Under the pieces are notes generated by a model that saw nothing but the letters and a program-made list of their open reading frames with translations, made no database searches and was not told the origin of the DNA. The translations under genes were made by a program, and so were the position numbers. From Paenibacillus sp. MAHUQ-63 (GTDB lineage Bacteria; Bacillota; Bacilli; Paenibacillales; NBRC-103111), in the NCBI RefSeq assembly GCF_028765165.1, contig NZ_JARADB010000003.1, positions 1,312,042-1,376,041 on the forward strand: a stretch of DNA of 64,000 nucleotides, written 5' to 3'. Shown here piece after piece: positions 17,791 through 25,899 of the stretch. Every line of letters starts with the position of its first letter. Positions within the stretch are counted from its first letter, which is position 1.

Positions 17791-18423
17791 CTATGATGCA
17801 TCTACAGCCAGCTGATACAACAGGATGAGCTTCTCGAAGGTTTGTGTGACCAGTTGTTTGAACTCATCGGGCTTCGTCAACACCTGATCTTGGAAGTGTA
17901 GGTTGCGGCCGATCAGTAGTTCCGCCTTCTTCACATCCCGGAAATGAGCCAGTGCTTCTGTCCAGCCGCTGTTGTCCAATTCCGCTACAGGTGTGACGTC
18001 TTTTTTCATATGGTCAAACGAAATGAAGAAGTTGGAAGGAACTTCCTTACGGATCTGCTCGAGATGCTTCATATAAGCAGTGGCTATGTTGCTTTTGTTC
18101 GGCAGCTCGTAAATCAAAGCAAGCCATATAAAGACTCGGTCATCAAACAGTCCAACCTGAAAGTGTGGGACTTGTTTGTAGCCCCGTTTGTTCGGACAGA
18201 TGGCCATCCAGGTATCCACAGGAGGATTAATTTTGCGGCGCAAATGTTTGGCGATATGCAAGTACATCTCGGTTCCGGCAAAGCTCGAGAGATCTTGCGT
18301 CAAAGAATCCCCTAGCTCCTTGAATTTTGGTTGAATGCGTTCACGTATTGCTTCCATCCGGCCATCAAGATTGTCTATGGCAAAGGTGTCAAAATCATGC
18401 TGTGTAAATCCGGTAAAACTCAT
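17791..18423 (-). CDS. UPF0637 / DUF1054 protein (YktB-like)
   Basis: A 210-residue soluble protein of the DUF1054 family found in Bacillales. The start at MSFTGFTQHDFDTFAI follows ATGAGGCA and agrees with the family N terminus; the extra 27 codons upstream are probably not translated. The conserved regions DGRMEAIRERIQPKF, LRRKINPPVDTWMA and YKQVPHFQVGLFDDRVFIWLA are all intact. The function is unknown; the length is normal. Confidence 0.88.
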   Translation of the reverse strand: MSFTGFTQHDFDTFAIDNLDGRMEAIRERIQPKFKELGDSLTQDLSSFAGTEMYLHIAKHLRRKINPPVDTWMAICPNKRGYKQVPHFQVGLFDDRVFIWLALIYELPNKSNIATAYMKHLEQIRKEVPSNFFISFDHMKKDVTPVAELDNSGWTEALAHFRDVKKAELLIGRNLHFQDQVLTKPDEFKQLVTQTFEKLILLYQLAVDAS

Positions 18424-18617
18424 AGTGGTATGCCTCATTTCACTTACGTTTATTAATATTTCAAGTGCAGATCCAGAAGCCTTCAGAAGAATCAGTAGAC
18501 TCAATAATATGTTTAATGATGAATGACGTTCACAGCTTCATCATGTCTTTCGGAAATCGGCCGAAGTTAATGCGATATCCTTATTTATAAAAATGGGATA
18601 TTATGCCGTTAAATAAA

Positions 18618-18640
18618 GAGACTGTCATTGAGACAGTCTC
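18618..18640 (-). terminator. Intrinsic terminator of the Frm2-like nitroreductase
   Basis: GAGACTGTC and GACAGTCTC, a perfect 9-bp stem with a 5-base loop, followed on the minus strand by a TTTATTT tract. It begins 11 bp after the stop codon at 18651. Confidence 0.8.
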
Positions 18641-18650
18641 AAGGTTAAGT

Positions 18651-19259
18651 CTATTTAAAAACTTTTATACGTTCTTGTACGGGATTAAATTTCTTTTCAC
18701 CTGCTGAGGCAGACGGTTTACCGAACGGCATTTGAGCAATCAGTTTCCAGCTTTCCGGCAGCTTCCATTCTGCTATTACCCGATCATCAATCAATGGATT
18801 GTAATGCTGTAGGTTTACACCTAGCCCTTCAGCTTCCAGTGCCATCCAGATCACCAATTGGTGCATTCCATTTGTTTGTTGTGACCAAGTCGGAAAATGT
18901 TCTCGGTAAGATGGATATTGTTTCATAAAACTTTCAACAGTTGACTGATCTTCAAAGAAAAGAACTGTACCGTATCCGTTCCGAAATCCGTTCATTTTCT
19001 CCTGAGTAGAAGAAAATTGTTCGTCAGAAACGACTGCTTTGAGAACTTCGGTCGTAATATCCCATAACTTGTCATGTTGTTCACCCAAGAGCAGAACAAC
19101 GCGGGTAGTTTGGTTGTTAAACGCCGATGGTGTATGTTTAACGGTTTCCTCGATTATTTCTTGGATTCTTTGGTCCGAAATTGGTGATTCTTTGCTAATT
19201 CCATAAATAGAGCGCCGTTCACGCAGTGCAGCGAATAAATTTTTCTCCAAATCCTTCAT
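18651..19259 (-). CDS. Nitroreductase-family protein (Frm2/Hbn1-like)
   Basis: A 202-residue single-domain nitroreductase of the group that includes yeast Frm2 and Hbn1. The RRSIYGISKESPISDQRI N terminus, HTPSAFNNQTTRVVLLLG and the late GLGVNLQHYNPLIDD segment are characteristic. The enzymes bind FMN and reduce nitro-aromatics; cellular roles are linked to redox and lipid signals. AAGGAG precedes the ATG and a strong terminator follows. It is the second nitroreductase within 8 kb but is not closely related to the first. Confidence 0.88.
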   Translation of the reverse strand: MKDLEKNLFAALRERRSIYGISKESPISDQRIQEIIEETVKHTPSAFNNQTTRVVLLLGEQHDKLWDITTEVLKAVVSDEQFSSTQEKMNGFRNGYGTVLFFEDQSTVESFMKQYPSYREHFPTWSQQTNGMHQLVIWMALEAEGLGVNLQHYNPLIDDRVIAEWKLPESWKLIAQMPFGKPSASAGEKKFNPVQERIKVFK

Positions 19260-19415
19260 GATACCACTCCTTGACCTATTTTTAGATTTTCATCGACTGA
19301 ATCCGGCGGTGATTTCCGAAGTGGAAGAGTTGCACCAGAAAGTATCGATTAATGTAAAGACTTAAGTGCAAATGATAACTACCCTACAAACATGGATGCA
19401 CATTTTCCTTGTGCC

Positions 19416-20360
19416 TCACGGACGAACACGGATGATTGTCTTCCCCTTGACCCGGTCGGTAGAGTTGAAGGCGGCGATGGCATCGTCGAGGGTAGCGATT
19501 TTGCCGATGTTCATCCGCAGCCGTCCGTCACGCACTCGCTGGGCGATTTCACTCAATTGGGCGCGATCGGATACAACAACGAAGTCTACCGCCTTGCCGT
19601 TGGCGGGCAGTACCTCGGGCGGTCCGGCGACAGTCACCAGCATTCCTCCGGCTCGAACAAGACCCGCAGACCGATTCCCGATCTCGCCGCCGAAGACATC
19701 GAAAACCAGATCAACGCCACCGACGTCTTCCAACGAGTCGTTCTCAAGGTCAACGAACTCCTGTACGCCATAGTCGATCGCCGTCTGACGGTGGGCAGCA
19801 CGTCCTGTGCCGATAACGTAGGCGCCGGCCTGACGTGCGAGCTGTGCCGCCATCGAGCCGACTGCTCCGGCCGCACCGTGCACGAGGACACTCTGTCCAG
19901 CTCGGAGGTGACCGTGCTCGAACAGACCTTGCCAGGCGGTCAGGCCCGTCATTGCGACTCCGGCGCCCACCGTGAAGTCAACATCACTCGGCAAGGGCGC
20001 GAGGTTTCGGGCCTCGACGACTACATACTCCGCGAGGGATCCGTCGCGCGTCCAGTCCGTAAGCCCGAATACCCGCTGTCCCACCGACAAGCCGGTTGTA
20101 CCATAGCTAAGGGCGGTGACCACTCCGGCCACTTCGTGGCCGGGGATCGACGGCGTCCGGTCCCGCCCGAAGCGATCGATCCATGTCGAAGGCCACATCA
20201 ATTCATCCCAGGTGAATCCCGATGCATGAACCTGAACAACGACATCACCGTAGCTCGCACCCGAGAGGCTGGCAAGCCTAGCCACGTCCGGCTCCGGCCG
20301 CTCCACCAGCTTCATCCCGGCCGTTCCCGCGGCCTCGTCCGTCACCACAATCGCTTTCAT
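19416..20360 (-). CDS. Zinc-independent quinone oxidoreductase (MDR family)
   Basis: A 314-residue medium-chain dehydrogenase/reductase of the quinone oxidoreductase type. GroES-like N-terminal half, then a Rossmann half with the nucleotide-binding VHGAAGAVGSMAAQLARQ. The structural zinc cysteines are absent, as expected for this subgroup. The DNA is visibly richer in G and C than its neighbours, which hints at transfer from a high-GC donor such as an actinobacterium. AAGGAGG precedes the ATG, and a perfect TGTAA-N6-TTACA site with a TACAAT box lies about 170-210 bp upstream. Reduces quinones or related enones; the precise substrate is unknown. Confidence 0.85.
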   Translation of the reverse strand: MKAIVVTDEAAGTAGMKLVERPEPDVARLASLSGASYGDVVVQVHASGFTWDELMWPSTWIDRFGRDRTPSIPGHEVAGVVTALSYGTTGLSVGQRVFGLTDWTRDGSLAEYVVVEARNLAPLPSDVDFTVGAGVAMTGLTAWQGLFEHGHLRAGQSVLVHGAAGAVGSMAAQLARQAGAYVIGTGRAAHRQTAIDYGVQEFVDLENDSLEDVGGVDLVFDVFGGEIGNRSAGLVRAGGMLVTVAGPPEVLPANGKAVDFVVVSDRAQLSEIAQRVRDGRLRMNIGKIATLDDAIAAFNSTDRVKGKTIIRVRP

Positions 20361-20526
20361 TTGGACACCTCCTTGTATAGTCTTTCCTTTTTATCGAATG
20401 TTTCCATGATAGGTCTCCTTACCATATTTTTCTTTTTCCAACTTTTTAAAGTCCCTAATTCAACAGCATCTACTGTCTGTTAGAGGCTCCTTAATGTTTA
20501 TCAGTCCTCTTTTAAGAACTGAATTT

Positions 20527-20569
20527 ATTGTAACCATTACAAAAAAAAAGGTATGTAAAGTAAATTACA
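20527..20569 (-). promoter_or_regulatory. Promoter of the quinone oxidoreductase with Crp/Fnr-type site
   Basis: TGTAAAGTAAATTACA at 20554-20569 is identical to the site at 9101-9116. On the minus strand a TACAAT -10 box follows at 20532-20527, again putting the site centre near -41. The leader to the start codon is about 160 nt, longer than at the other two genes. Confidence 0.6.
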
Positions 20570-20945
20570 TACTTGTTTACAATGATACCCGGATCATATG
20601 GAGTATTTTGAGCACAGTCCCTGTCAAGGAAGTAGCTGTAAAATTCAGTTTGAATTAGAATTTCAAATTATCCAACAATGACAAGATTAACTAGCACCAA
20701 AACTAAAAGCAGACCCAGCGATATCTCGTTAGGTCTTTGTTTATGACGGAACATGTCTTATACCGTATTTGTGGAATCTGATACTTCCGGGCCATCGATA
20801 ACATCGATCATACCAATAGCCTGAATGCTGATAGCACCCATTTTTCCTAGCTTTTTGACGTAGGAACCATTATCAGTTTTGTTACTTTGTTATATTACAC
20901 CACGCTTCCTTCCAAAATTACACTCAAATCCATGTAGTTTGGCAA
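20570..20945. other. Intergenic stretch upstream of the sulfatase-locus repeat
   Basis: No full gene was seen. On the minus strand a 36-codon frame (around 20764-20872) reads protein-like (VKKLGKMGAISIQAIGMIDV and on) and stops at TAA. It has no convincing start and is not identified. Otherwise the region is A/T-rich without clear signals. Confidence 0.35.
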
Positions 20946-21568
20946 ACCAAAAACCGGAACCCCATCGGAGTCCCGGCCCTCACTACCCTACCTCGCTCAA
21001 CTACCCATCCCGAAAATACACAACCCGCTTCGCCTGCTGCGCAATCGCCAGGTCGTGCGTAATCAACACAATCGTCCTGCCCTGATCATTCAATCCATAG
21101 TCCCCACGATCCGCAACATCCAAGCACCCCAAAATGTTCATCAGCGTCCAGCTCCTTCGCAATTTCCCGCTGCGTCCGTTCTTCCCCTCCGAGCTCCAAT
21201 CCGAACCGCCCGACAGCAACTTCCTTCTCGCGGTCATCCAATATATCCAAATTCCGATAAATCTTACTTTTCTCTATCTTGAGCTGAACCTTATCCACGA
21301 CATCGTCCGCTTCCGTACCGAGGATGTCGATGAGCGTAATTTCATTCCCCTCTTTGTCCGTTCCGATGGGATCATGCAAGGATACGCCCTTGCGCGTTTT
21401 CTTCAGCGAGCGCAGATGCATCAAGATCTCGTTCTCGATACAGCGCGCCGCAAAAGTCGCCAGCTTCGTCCCCTTGTTCGGTGAAAACGACTCGATCGCT
21501 TTGATTAGACCGATCGTGCCGATCGAGATCAGATTCTCGAGATCTTCACCTGTATTATCGAATTTTTT
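20946..21568 (-). pseudogene. Truncated direct-repeat copy of the ABC ATPase-sigK segment
   Basis: About 620 bp that match 37925-39208 closely but with two internal deletions. From the right it keeps the middle and C-terminal coding part of sigK (to the segment before the last helix), then jumps into the Walker A-proximal part of the ABC ATPase gene, then to its last 30 codons, then to the same terminator (20949-20976). Both genes are dead here. The copy has the same orientation as the intact one, so together they form direct repeats that frame the 16-kb sulfatase locus. The match ends abruptly at about 21568, 33 bp before the FGE stop codon. Confidence 0.9.
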
Positions 21569-21601
21569 GAGGTTGTGGACACGAAACGATGTAGATTCTC
21601 C

Positions 21602-22579
21602 TTAATCTACTTGGACAAAGTCAGCCGCACAGCGAAAACCCATGTTTCCCGTTGAACTGTCCGGGGTATTCTTGCTTCGGGCAGCTAAACGGTAACGGTT
21701 GCAATATGATTTATGGCATAGATACGAGCCGCCGCGCATTACACGGCTTGACCCGCTGGATGGACCGACAGGGTTTACCCGCGGACCGTTCACATGAAAA
21801 TTCGGACTAAACCAATCCGAGCACCATTCCCAAACGTTACCCGAAATTTGATATAAACCATACCCATTCGGCTCGAATGTCTTTACCGGCGCCGTTCCGA
21901 TAAAACCGTCGCTTGCGTTGTTCTTGACAGGGAACTTCCCTTGCCAGATATTGCACATATGATTGCCCTCCGGCTTTAGTACATCTCCCCAAGGATATCT
22001 TTTTTGAACCAAGCCCCCGCGGGCCGCAAACTCCCATTCCGCTTCTGTTAGGAGCCGTTTCCCTGCCCATTGGCAATATGCCATCGCATCGTTCCAAGAC
22101 ACATGAATAACCGGATGATCCGGTCTGTCTTCGATTGTTGATCCAGGACCTTCCGGACTGTTCCAGCAGGCGCCTTCAACAGCAAGCCACCAAGGTGTTT
22201 GTACGGTAGAGCCCAGTATCTTGACTCCGTGCGCAGAAACAAACAGATGAAACACGAATGACCATCCAAACTTCTCCGCATCTGTCACATAACTGGTAGC
22301 ATCAACAAAGCTCTTGAACTCCAGGTTTGTTACCGTACATGGATCGATATAAAACGGATCGACAGTAACGGAACGAACGGGTCCTTCTCCATCCGAAGGA
22401 AAGCCATCCTTGTCATCTGTGCCCATAAGAAACTCTCCGCCAGACAAATAAATCATATTATTCTTGTCAGCTTGCATCGAGCCAAACAACTTTGGTTTTT
22501 TTAGCTCCATGGAGGTGTTCATCAAAGCGTTATTTCTGGAGACAGAGCAGCAAGATGGTTTTGTTATTGTATCGGTCAT
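21602..22579 (-). CDS. Formylglycine-generating enzyme (sulfatase-modifying factor)
   Basis: A 325-residue protein of the FGE-sulfatase fold. The catalytic stretch RGGSYLCHKSYC with Cys288 and Cys293, followed by NRYRLAARSKNTPDSSTGNMGFRC, closely follows the human SUMF1 active site, so this is a true FGE rather than an EgtB or PvdO relative. It oxidises the cysteine of CxPxR motifs in sulfatases to formylglycine, using copper and oxygen. The four sulfatases upstream carry that motif. There is no signal peptide, so it acts in the cytoplasm. AAGGAGAG precedes the ATG. Last gene of the locus, on the same strand as the sulfatases. Confidence 0.93.
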   Translation of the reverse strand: MTDTITKPSCCSVSRNNALMNTSMELKKPKLFGSMQADKNNMIYLSGGEFLMGTDDKDGFPSDGEGPVRSVTVDPFYIDPCTVTNLEFKSFVDATSYVTDAEKFGWSFVFHLFVSAHGVKILGSTVQTPWWLAVEGACWNSPEGPGSTIEDRPDHPVIHVSWNDAMAYCQWAGKRLLTEAEWEFAARGGLVQKRYPWGDVLKPEGNHMCNIWQGKFPVKNNASDGFIGTAPVKTFEPNGYGLYQISGNVWEWCSDWFSPNFHVNGPRVNPVGPSSGSSRVMRGGSYLCHKSYCNRYRLAARSKNTPDSSTGNMGFRCAADFVQVD

Positions 22580-22593
22580 AAAATGGTCTCTCC

Positions 22594-22841
22594 TTATAGT
22601 ATAATCACAGCCATTGGGTGCATTCTATATTTCATTACACCTACTATTACACCTCCGATGATCATGAGGCCAACGAAAGTTTTCCAAGTATAGCCTCCCA
22701 ACTCCTCACCTGAAAAACCGAAATCGACGGCAGCTGTATTACCGGAATCATGGCATAGCCGCCGCCAAATGTGGTTGGTCCGATTTTCAGAAAAGTCCCA
22801 AAAATTTCCCAAGGTCGATTCATTAAAGCCCTGGCCATCAT
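22594..22841 (-). pseudogene. Internally deleted chromate-transporter (CHR family) remnant
   Basis: After an AAAGGAGG site and ATG at 22841, the frame starts WEIFGTFLKIGPTTFGGGYA, the N-terminal signature of CHR-family chromate transporters. About 35 codons later the reading frame is lost, and a second frame gives a final membrane helix (TFVGLMIIGGVIVGVMKYR and on) like the C terminus of the same family, ending 15 bp before the FGE start. The roughly 300 residues in between are gone. It cannot make a transporter but may still connect the sulfatase and FGE genes in one transcript. Confidence 0.7.
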
Positions 22842-22911
22842 GACCATCCTCCTTTCAACTAAATGACTTAAAAAGGTCAACCAGATTGCTCTGAGTGACC
22901 TTAGTGCTTCC

Positions 22912-24240
22912 CTACCTTTTGGCTACTTTCCCCCAGTTACTCTCCGGATCATCAATAGCTTGCCGAGTGAATCCGCCTGTAGCATCCCACCACGTTTGAA
23001 CGGCCTGGCGCAACCCTTTTCTCACTTCCTCATTCGTCGGTTGTCCAGCAATGTTGATAATTTCATCGGGGTCAGTTTGAAGGTCGTACATTTCTTCCAA
23101 ATTATCTTCAAGGTAATAGACATACTTCCACTGCTTCGTCTGCACACCTATCATCGGATGGCGTCCCCAATAGGCTTTATAATGTTCGAAAAAGACGCGT
23201 TCCTCTGCCGGAGGCTCCTCACGGTCCAGAATGGGAAGCAGCGTTCCTCCTTCGCACTCTTCGGGAACTGGGATCCCGGCTGCGTCCAGAAGTGTCCCCG
23301 TTACTGCCGCAGTAGAAATGAGGTCCGGAATGACTTTTCGTTTCGGTGTTACCCCTGGCAAATAGAGCAGCAGCGGTACATTATATAGCTCTTTATAAGG
23401 AATAACGCCTTTCAGACGCAATCGATGCGCACCCTGCATGTCTCCATGATCACTTGTAAATAGAATGACCGTATTCTCCAACATGCCCTTCGACTCGAGC
23501 TTATCCATCAAACGTCCCAGATTGATATCCATAAGGACTAGCATCGCCCGATACCGCTGGGCATCCCGCCTCACAAGCGCCTCCGTCAGTTCAGACTCCC
23601 CTTCGGATGCCCGTTCTCTTTGGAACGGCGGTTTGGTAGATAAATCGTCCTCATAAAAGCTGCGTGGAATTGGCATATCTTCAAGCGGAAATTGTCCTGC
23701 ATAACGCTCGAGCAACTCGAACGGCTGATCAACAGGGGAATTCGGATGCGGCATATACCAGTTCAGCTTCATGAAGAAAGGCTTCGCGCCGTCGTAATCG
23801 TCCAAATAATTTAGGGCTTGTGTGGTAGTTATCGCATCCTTGTGACTGTGAAACCGCGGGTCTTCGTTCGCTCCCGCCAAATCCAGCCCGTCCGTGCGAT
23901 AATCTGTAATTTGGAACTCGTGCGCACCAGGCGACAGGCCCAAATGCCACTTTCCAAAATATACCGTTTCATATCCCGCCCGATTGAATTCCTTAGCGAT
24001 CCCCCATTCTTTAGGATCAAGCACATGCCCAATCTGATAAACGCCTACCTGATGGGGATACTTACCGGTCATCCAGGTCGAACGTGACGGGGAACACTGT
24101 GCGGATGTGCTGATGGCCGCAGTGAATCTGACGGATCTTTCGACCAGGTTGTCAAGATTGGGGGTTGAGTAGCTGGCATCCACACAGCCCATGGCATTGA
24201 CTTGCTGCTGATCGGTTGAAATCATAATGACATTTCTCAT
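22912..24240 (-). CDS. Type I sulfatase, cytoplasmic
   Basis: A 442-residue family S1 sulfatase (alkaline-phosphatase fold). N-terminal metal ligands are in ISTDQQQ, and the modification motif CSPSR carries the formylglycine precursor Cys49, followed by TWMTGKYPHQVG. A second metal segment, FTSDHGDMQGAHRL, is present. No signal peptide, so it should act in the cytoplasm. It starts 5 bp after the stop of the upstream sulfatase and its ribosome site (AAGGAG) lies inside that gene's end: translational coupling. Likely removes sulfate from an imported sugar. The substrate position cannot be told. Confidence 0.92.
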   Translation of the reverse strand: MRNVIMISTDQQQVNAMGCVDASYSTPNLDNLVERSVRFTAAISTSAQCSPSRSTWMTGKYPHQVGVYQIGHVLDPKEWGIAKEFNRAGYETVYFGKWHLGLSPGAHEFQITDYRTDGLDLAGANEDPRFHSHKDAITTTQALNYLDDYDGAKPFFMKLNWYMPHPNSPVDQPFELLERYAGQFPLEDMPIPRSFYEDDLSTKPPFQRERASEGESELTEALVRRDAQRYRAMLVLMDINLGRLMDKLESKGMLENTVILFTSDHGDMQGAHRLRLKGVIPYKELYNVPLLLYLPGVTPKRKVIPDLISTAAVTGTLLDAAGIPVPEECEGGTLLPILDREEPPAEERVFFEHYKAYWGRHPMIGVQTKQWKYVYYLEDNLEEMYDLQTDPDEIINIAGQPTNEEVRKGLRQAVQTWWDATGGFTRQAIDDPESNWGKVAKR

Positions 24241-24245
24241 AGGCT

Positions 24246-25886
24246 CTAACTCCTTCTCTCGATTACATACGATGCAGCCGCTTCCTCGCTGTCCTTATAA
24301 CCAAGCCGAACCGCCTTGGCGCGGATCAAAGTTCTGCCATTTGTTAATGTAATAGGTCCTGTATATAGCCTCCATCGTGGCGCAGACCCTTCTTCCGTCG
24401 TATAAGCAATGGAAGCTCCTTGAGTAGCGGAATGCAGCAGAATGGCCGTAGGTTCATCATATTCAAAGTGAGCGGCTGGTTCGATGCCCGGATTTCCCGA
24501 ATTGATCGCTATGAAGATGGGAGCAGCGGTTTGGGGCTGAACGCCGTTCGGCCACATCTGTCTAACCATCTGTTCTTCCGGCACATCTCCCCAGACATCA
24601 TACTTATCCCGCCATGCATCCATTTCGGTTCGCAGCCGTTCCAGCTCCTCACGATAGTTGGGATCATCAGCCAGATTGCGAAGCTCGTAAGGATCGCTTT
24701 CACAGTCGTACAATTCCTCGACTGGACGGTGGGTCTGCATCATGATTCGTTCGTCTCCCTCAAGCTGACCTGCAAGCTCCAGTCTCCATAATTCTTGAAA
24801 CATAGCATGTTGATGGCTAAACTTAATCCATTGGAGGTAGGGATTCAGCGGACAGTAGTTGCGGATATATTTAAAACGTTTATCTCGTACAGCTCGAACC
24901 ATATCATACGATTCATCGTATCGGTCACGGGTGGCAAAGATGTACTCTCGAGGCTTCATCCGTTCTCCCAGGAACGGCTGACCTTGAAGATGATAAGGAA
25001 GTGGCGTGCCCGTTATGGACAACATCGTGGGACCAAGATCAATCAGACTAACCATCTGATCGCTGATTTCTCCAGCTTTTACAACACCTGGCCAACGAAC
25101 GATTAGCGGTACATGGATGCCCGCATCATAAGGCCATCGCTTGGCTCTGGGCAACCCCTCACCATGGTCGCTCCACAGGATGACAACCGTGTTATCCGCT
25201 AGCCCATCTTCCTCCAGCTGCCGCAGAAGATTACCCACTGCACAATCCGCCTCTTCAATCAAATCATAGTGCTTCGCAAGTGCTTCACGCGATTTAGGCG
25301 TATTCGGTATATACGGAGGAACGGTAACCTTGTCCGGATCGGTTACAGGCGTCAAATCTTCAGTCAACCCGTAATACTTACGTATCTGGTCGCCCCACAT
25401 GGCACTTTCGTGTGTCAGAATATGATTAAATACGGCGAAGAACGGCTGTCCAGGCTCACGGTGGCGCCAGTGTGCCTCCATACCGTCTACGTCCCATGCC
25501 GTAAGAGGAGAGGCAAATTGATAATCAGTTTTGAAATTATTAGTGCAGTAATAACCCTCAGCCCGTAAATACTCCGTAAATGTCTTGACATTGGCGGGAG
25601 GAACCGCGAAGTAAGGCGTAGGCAGCTCCGGCGTATATTTATTTGTGTGCTCTGTCCGCATATGATGTGTACCGATCGCCGTCGGATACATACCGGTAAT
25701 CACTGCCGAACGGCTAGGGGAACATACCCCTGCCGTTGCAAAGGCGTTGCGGTAAAGGGTCCCCTCCGCCGCAAGCTTATCTATATTCGGTGTCCGCGCC
25801 AGCTCGTCGCCGTAGCAGCCGAATCTAGGGCTTGTATCCTCAAGCGAAATCCATAAAATATTAGGTCTGCCCACTGACGGATTCAT
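24246..25886 (-). CDS. Sulfatase, N-sulfoglucosamine sulfohydrolase-like, with C-terminal beta-domain
   Basis: A 546-residue sulfatase resembling heparan N-sulfatase (SGSH)-type enzymes. The metal site ISLEDTSPRFGCYGD, the CSPSR motif with Cys55 and the WSDHGEGLPRAKRWPYDAG segment are typical of that group, which also includes O-sulfatases of algal glycans. The last 80 residues (from about YDEPTAILLHSATQGA) resemble a chitobiase/hexosaminidase C-terminal beta-domain. The start at 25886 follows GGGAGGTG; the frame above overlaps the neighbour. No signal peptide. Part of the locus operon; real substrate unknown. Confidence 0.9.
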   Translation of the reverse strand: MNPSVGRPNILWISLEDTSPRFGCYGDELARTPNIDKLAAEGTLYRNAFATAGVCSPSRSAVITGMYPTAIGTHHMRTEHTNKYTPELPTPYFAVPPANVKTFTEYLRAEGYYCTNNFKTDYQFASPLTAWDVDGMEAHWRHREPGQPFFAVFNHILTHESAMWGDQIRKYYGLTEDLTPVTDPDKVTVPPYIPNTPKSREALAKHYDLIEEADCAVGNLLRQLEEDGLADNTVVILWSDHGEGLPRAKRWPYDAGIHVPLIVRWPGVVKAGEISDQMVSLIDLGPTMLSITGTPLPYHLQGQPFLGERMKPREYIFATRDRYDESYDMVRAVRDKRFKYIRNYCPLNPYLQWIKFSHQHAMFQELWRLELAGQLEGDERIMMQTHRPVEELYDCESDPYELRNLADDPNYREELERLRTEMDAWRDKYDVWGDVPEEQMVRQMWPNGVQPQTAAPIFIAINSGNPGIEPAAHFEYDEPTAILLHSATQGASIAYTTEEGSAPRWRLYTGPITLTNGRTLIRAKAVRLGYKDSEEAAASYVIERRS

Positions 25887-25899
25887 ATGAGACACCTCC

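Noticed and set aside
19392..20483. 363-codon plus-strand frame opposite the quinone oxidoreductase
   Set aside because: Long only because the gene is GC-rich; composition without domains and no ribosome site.
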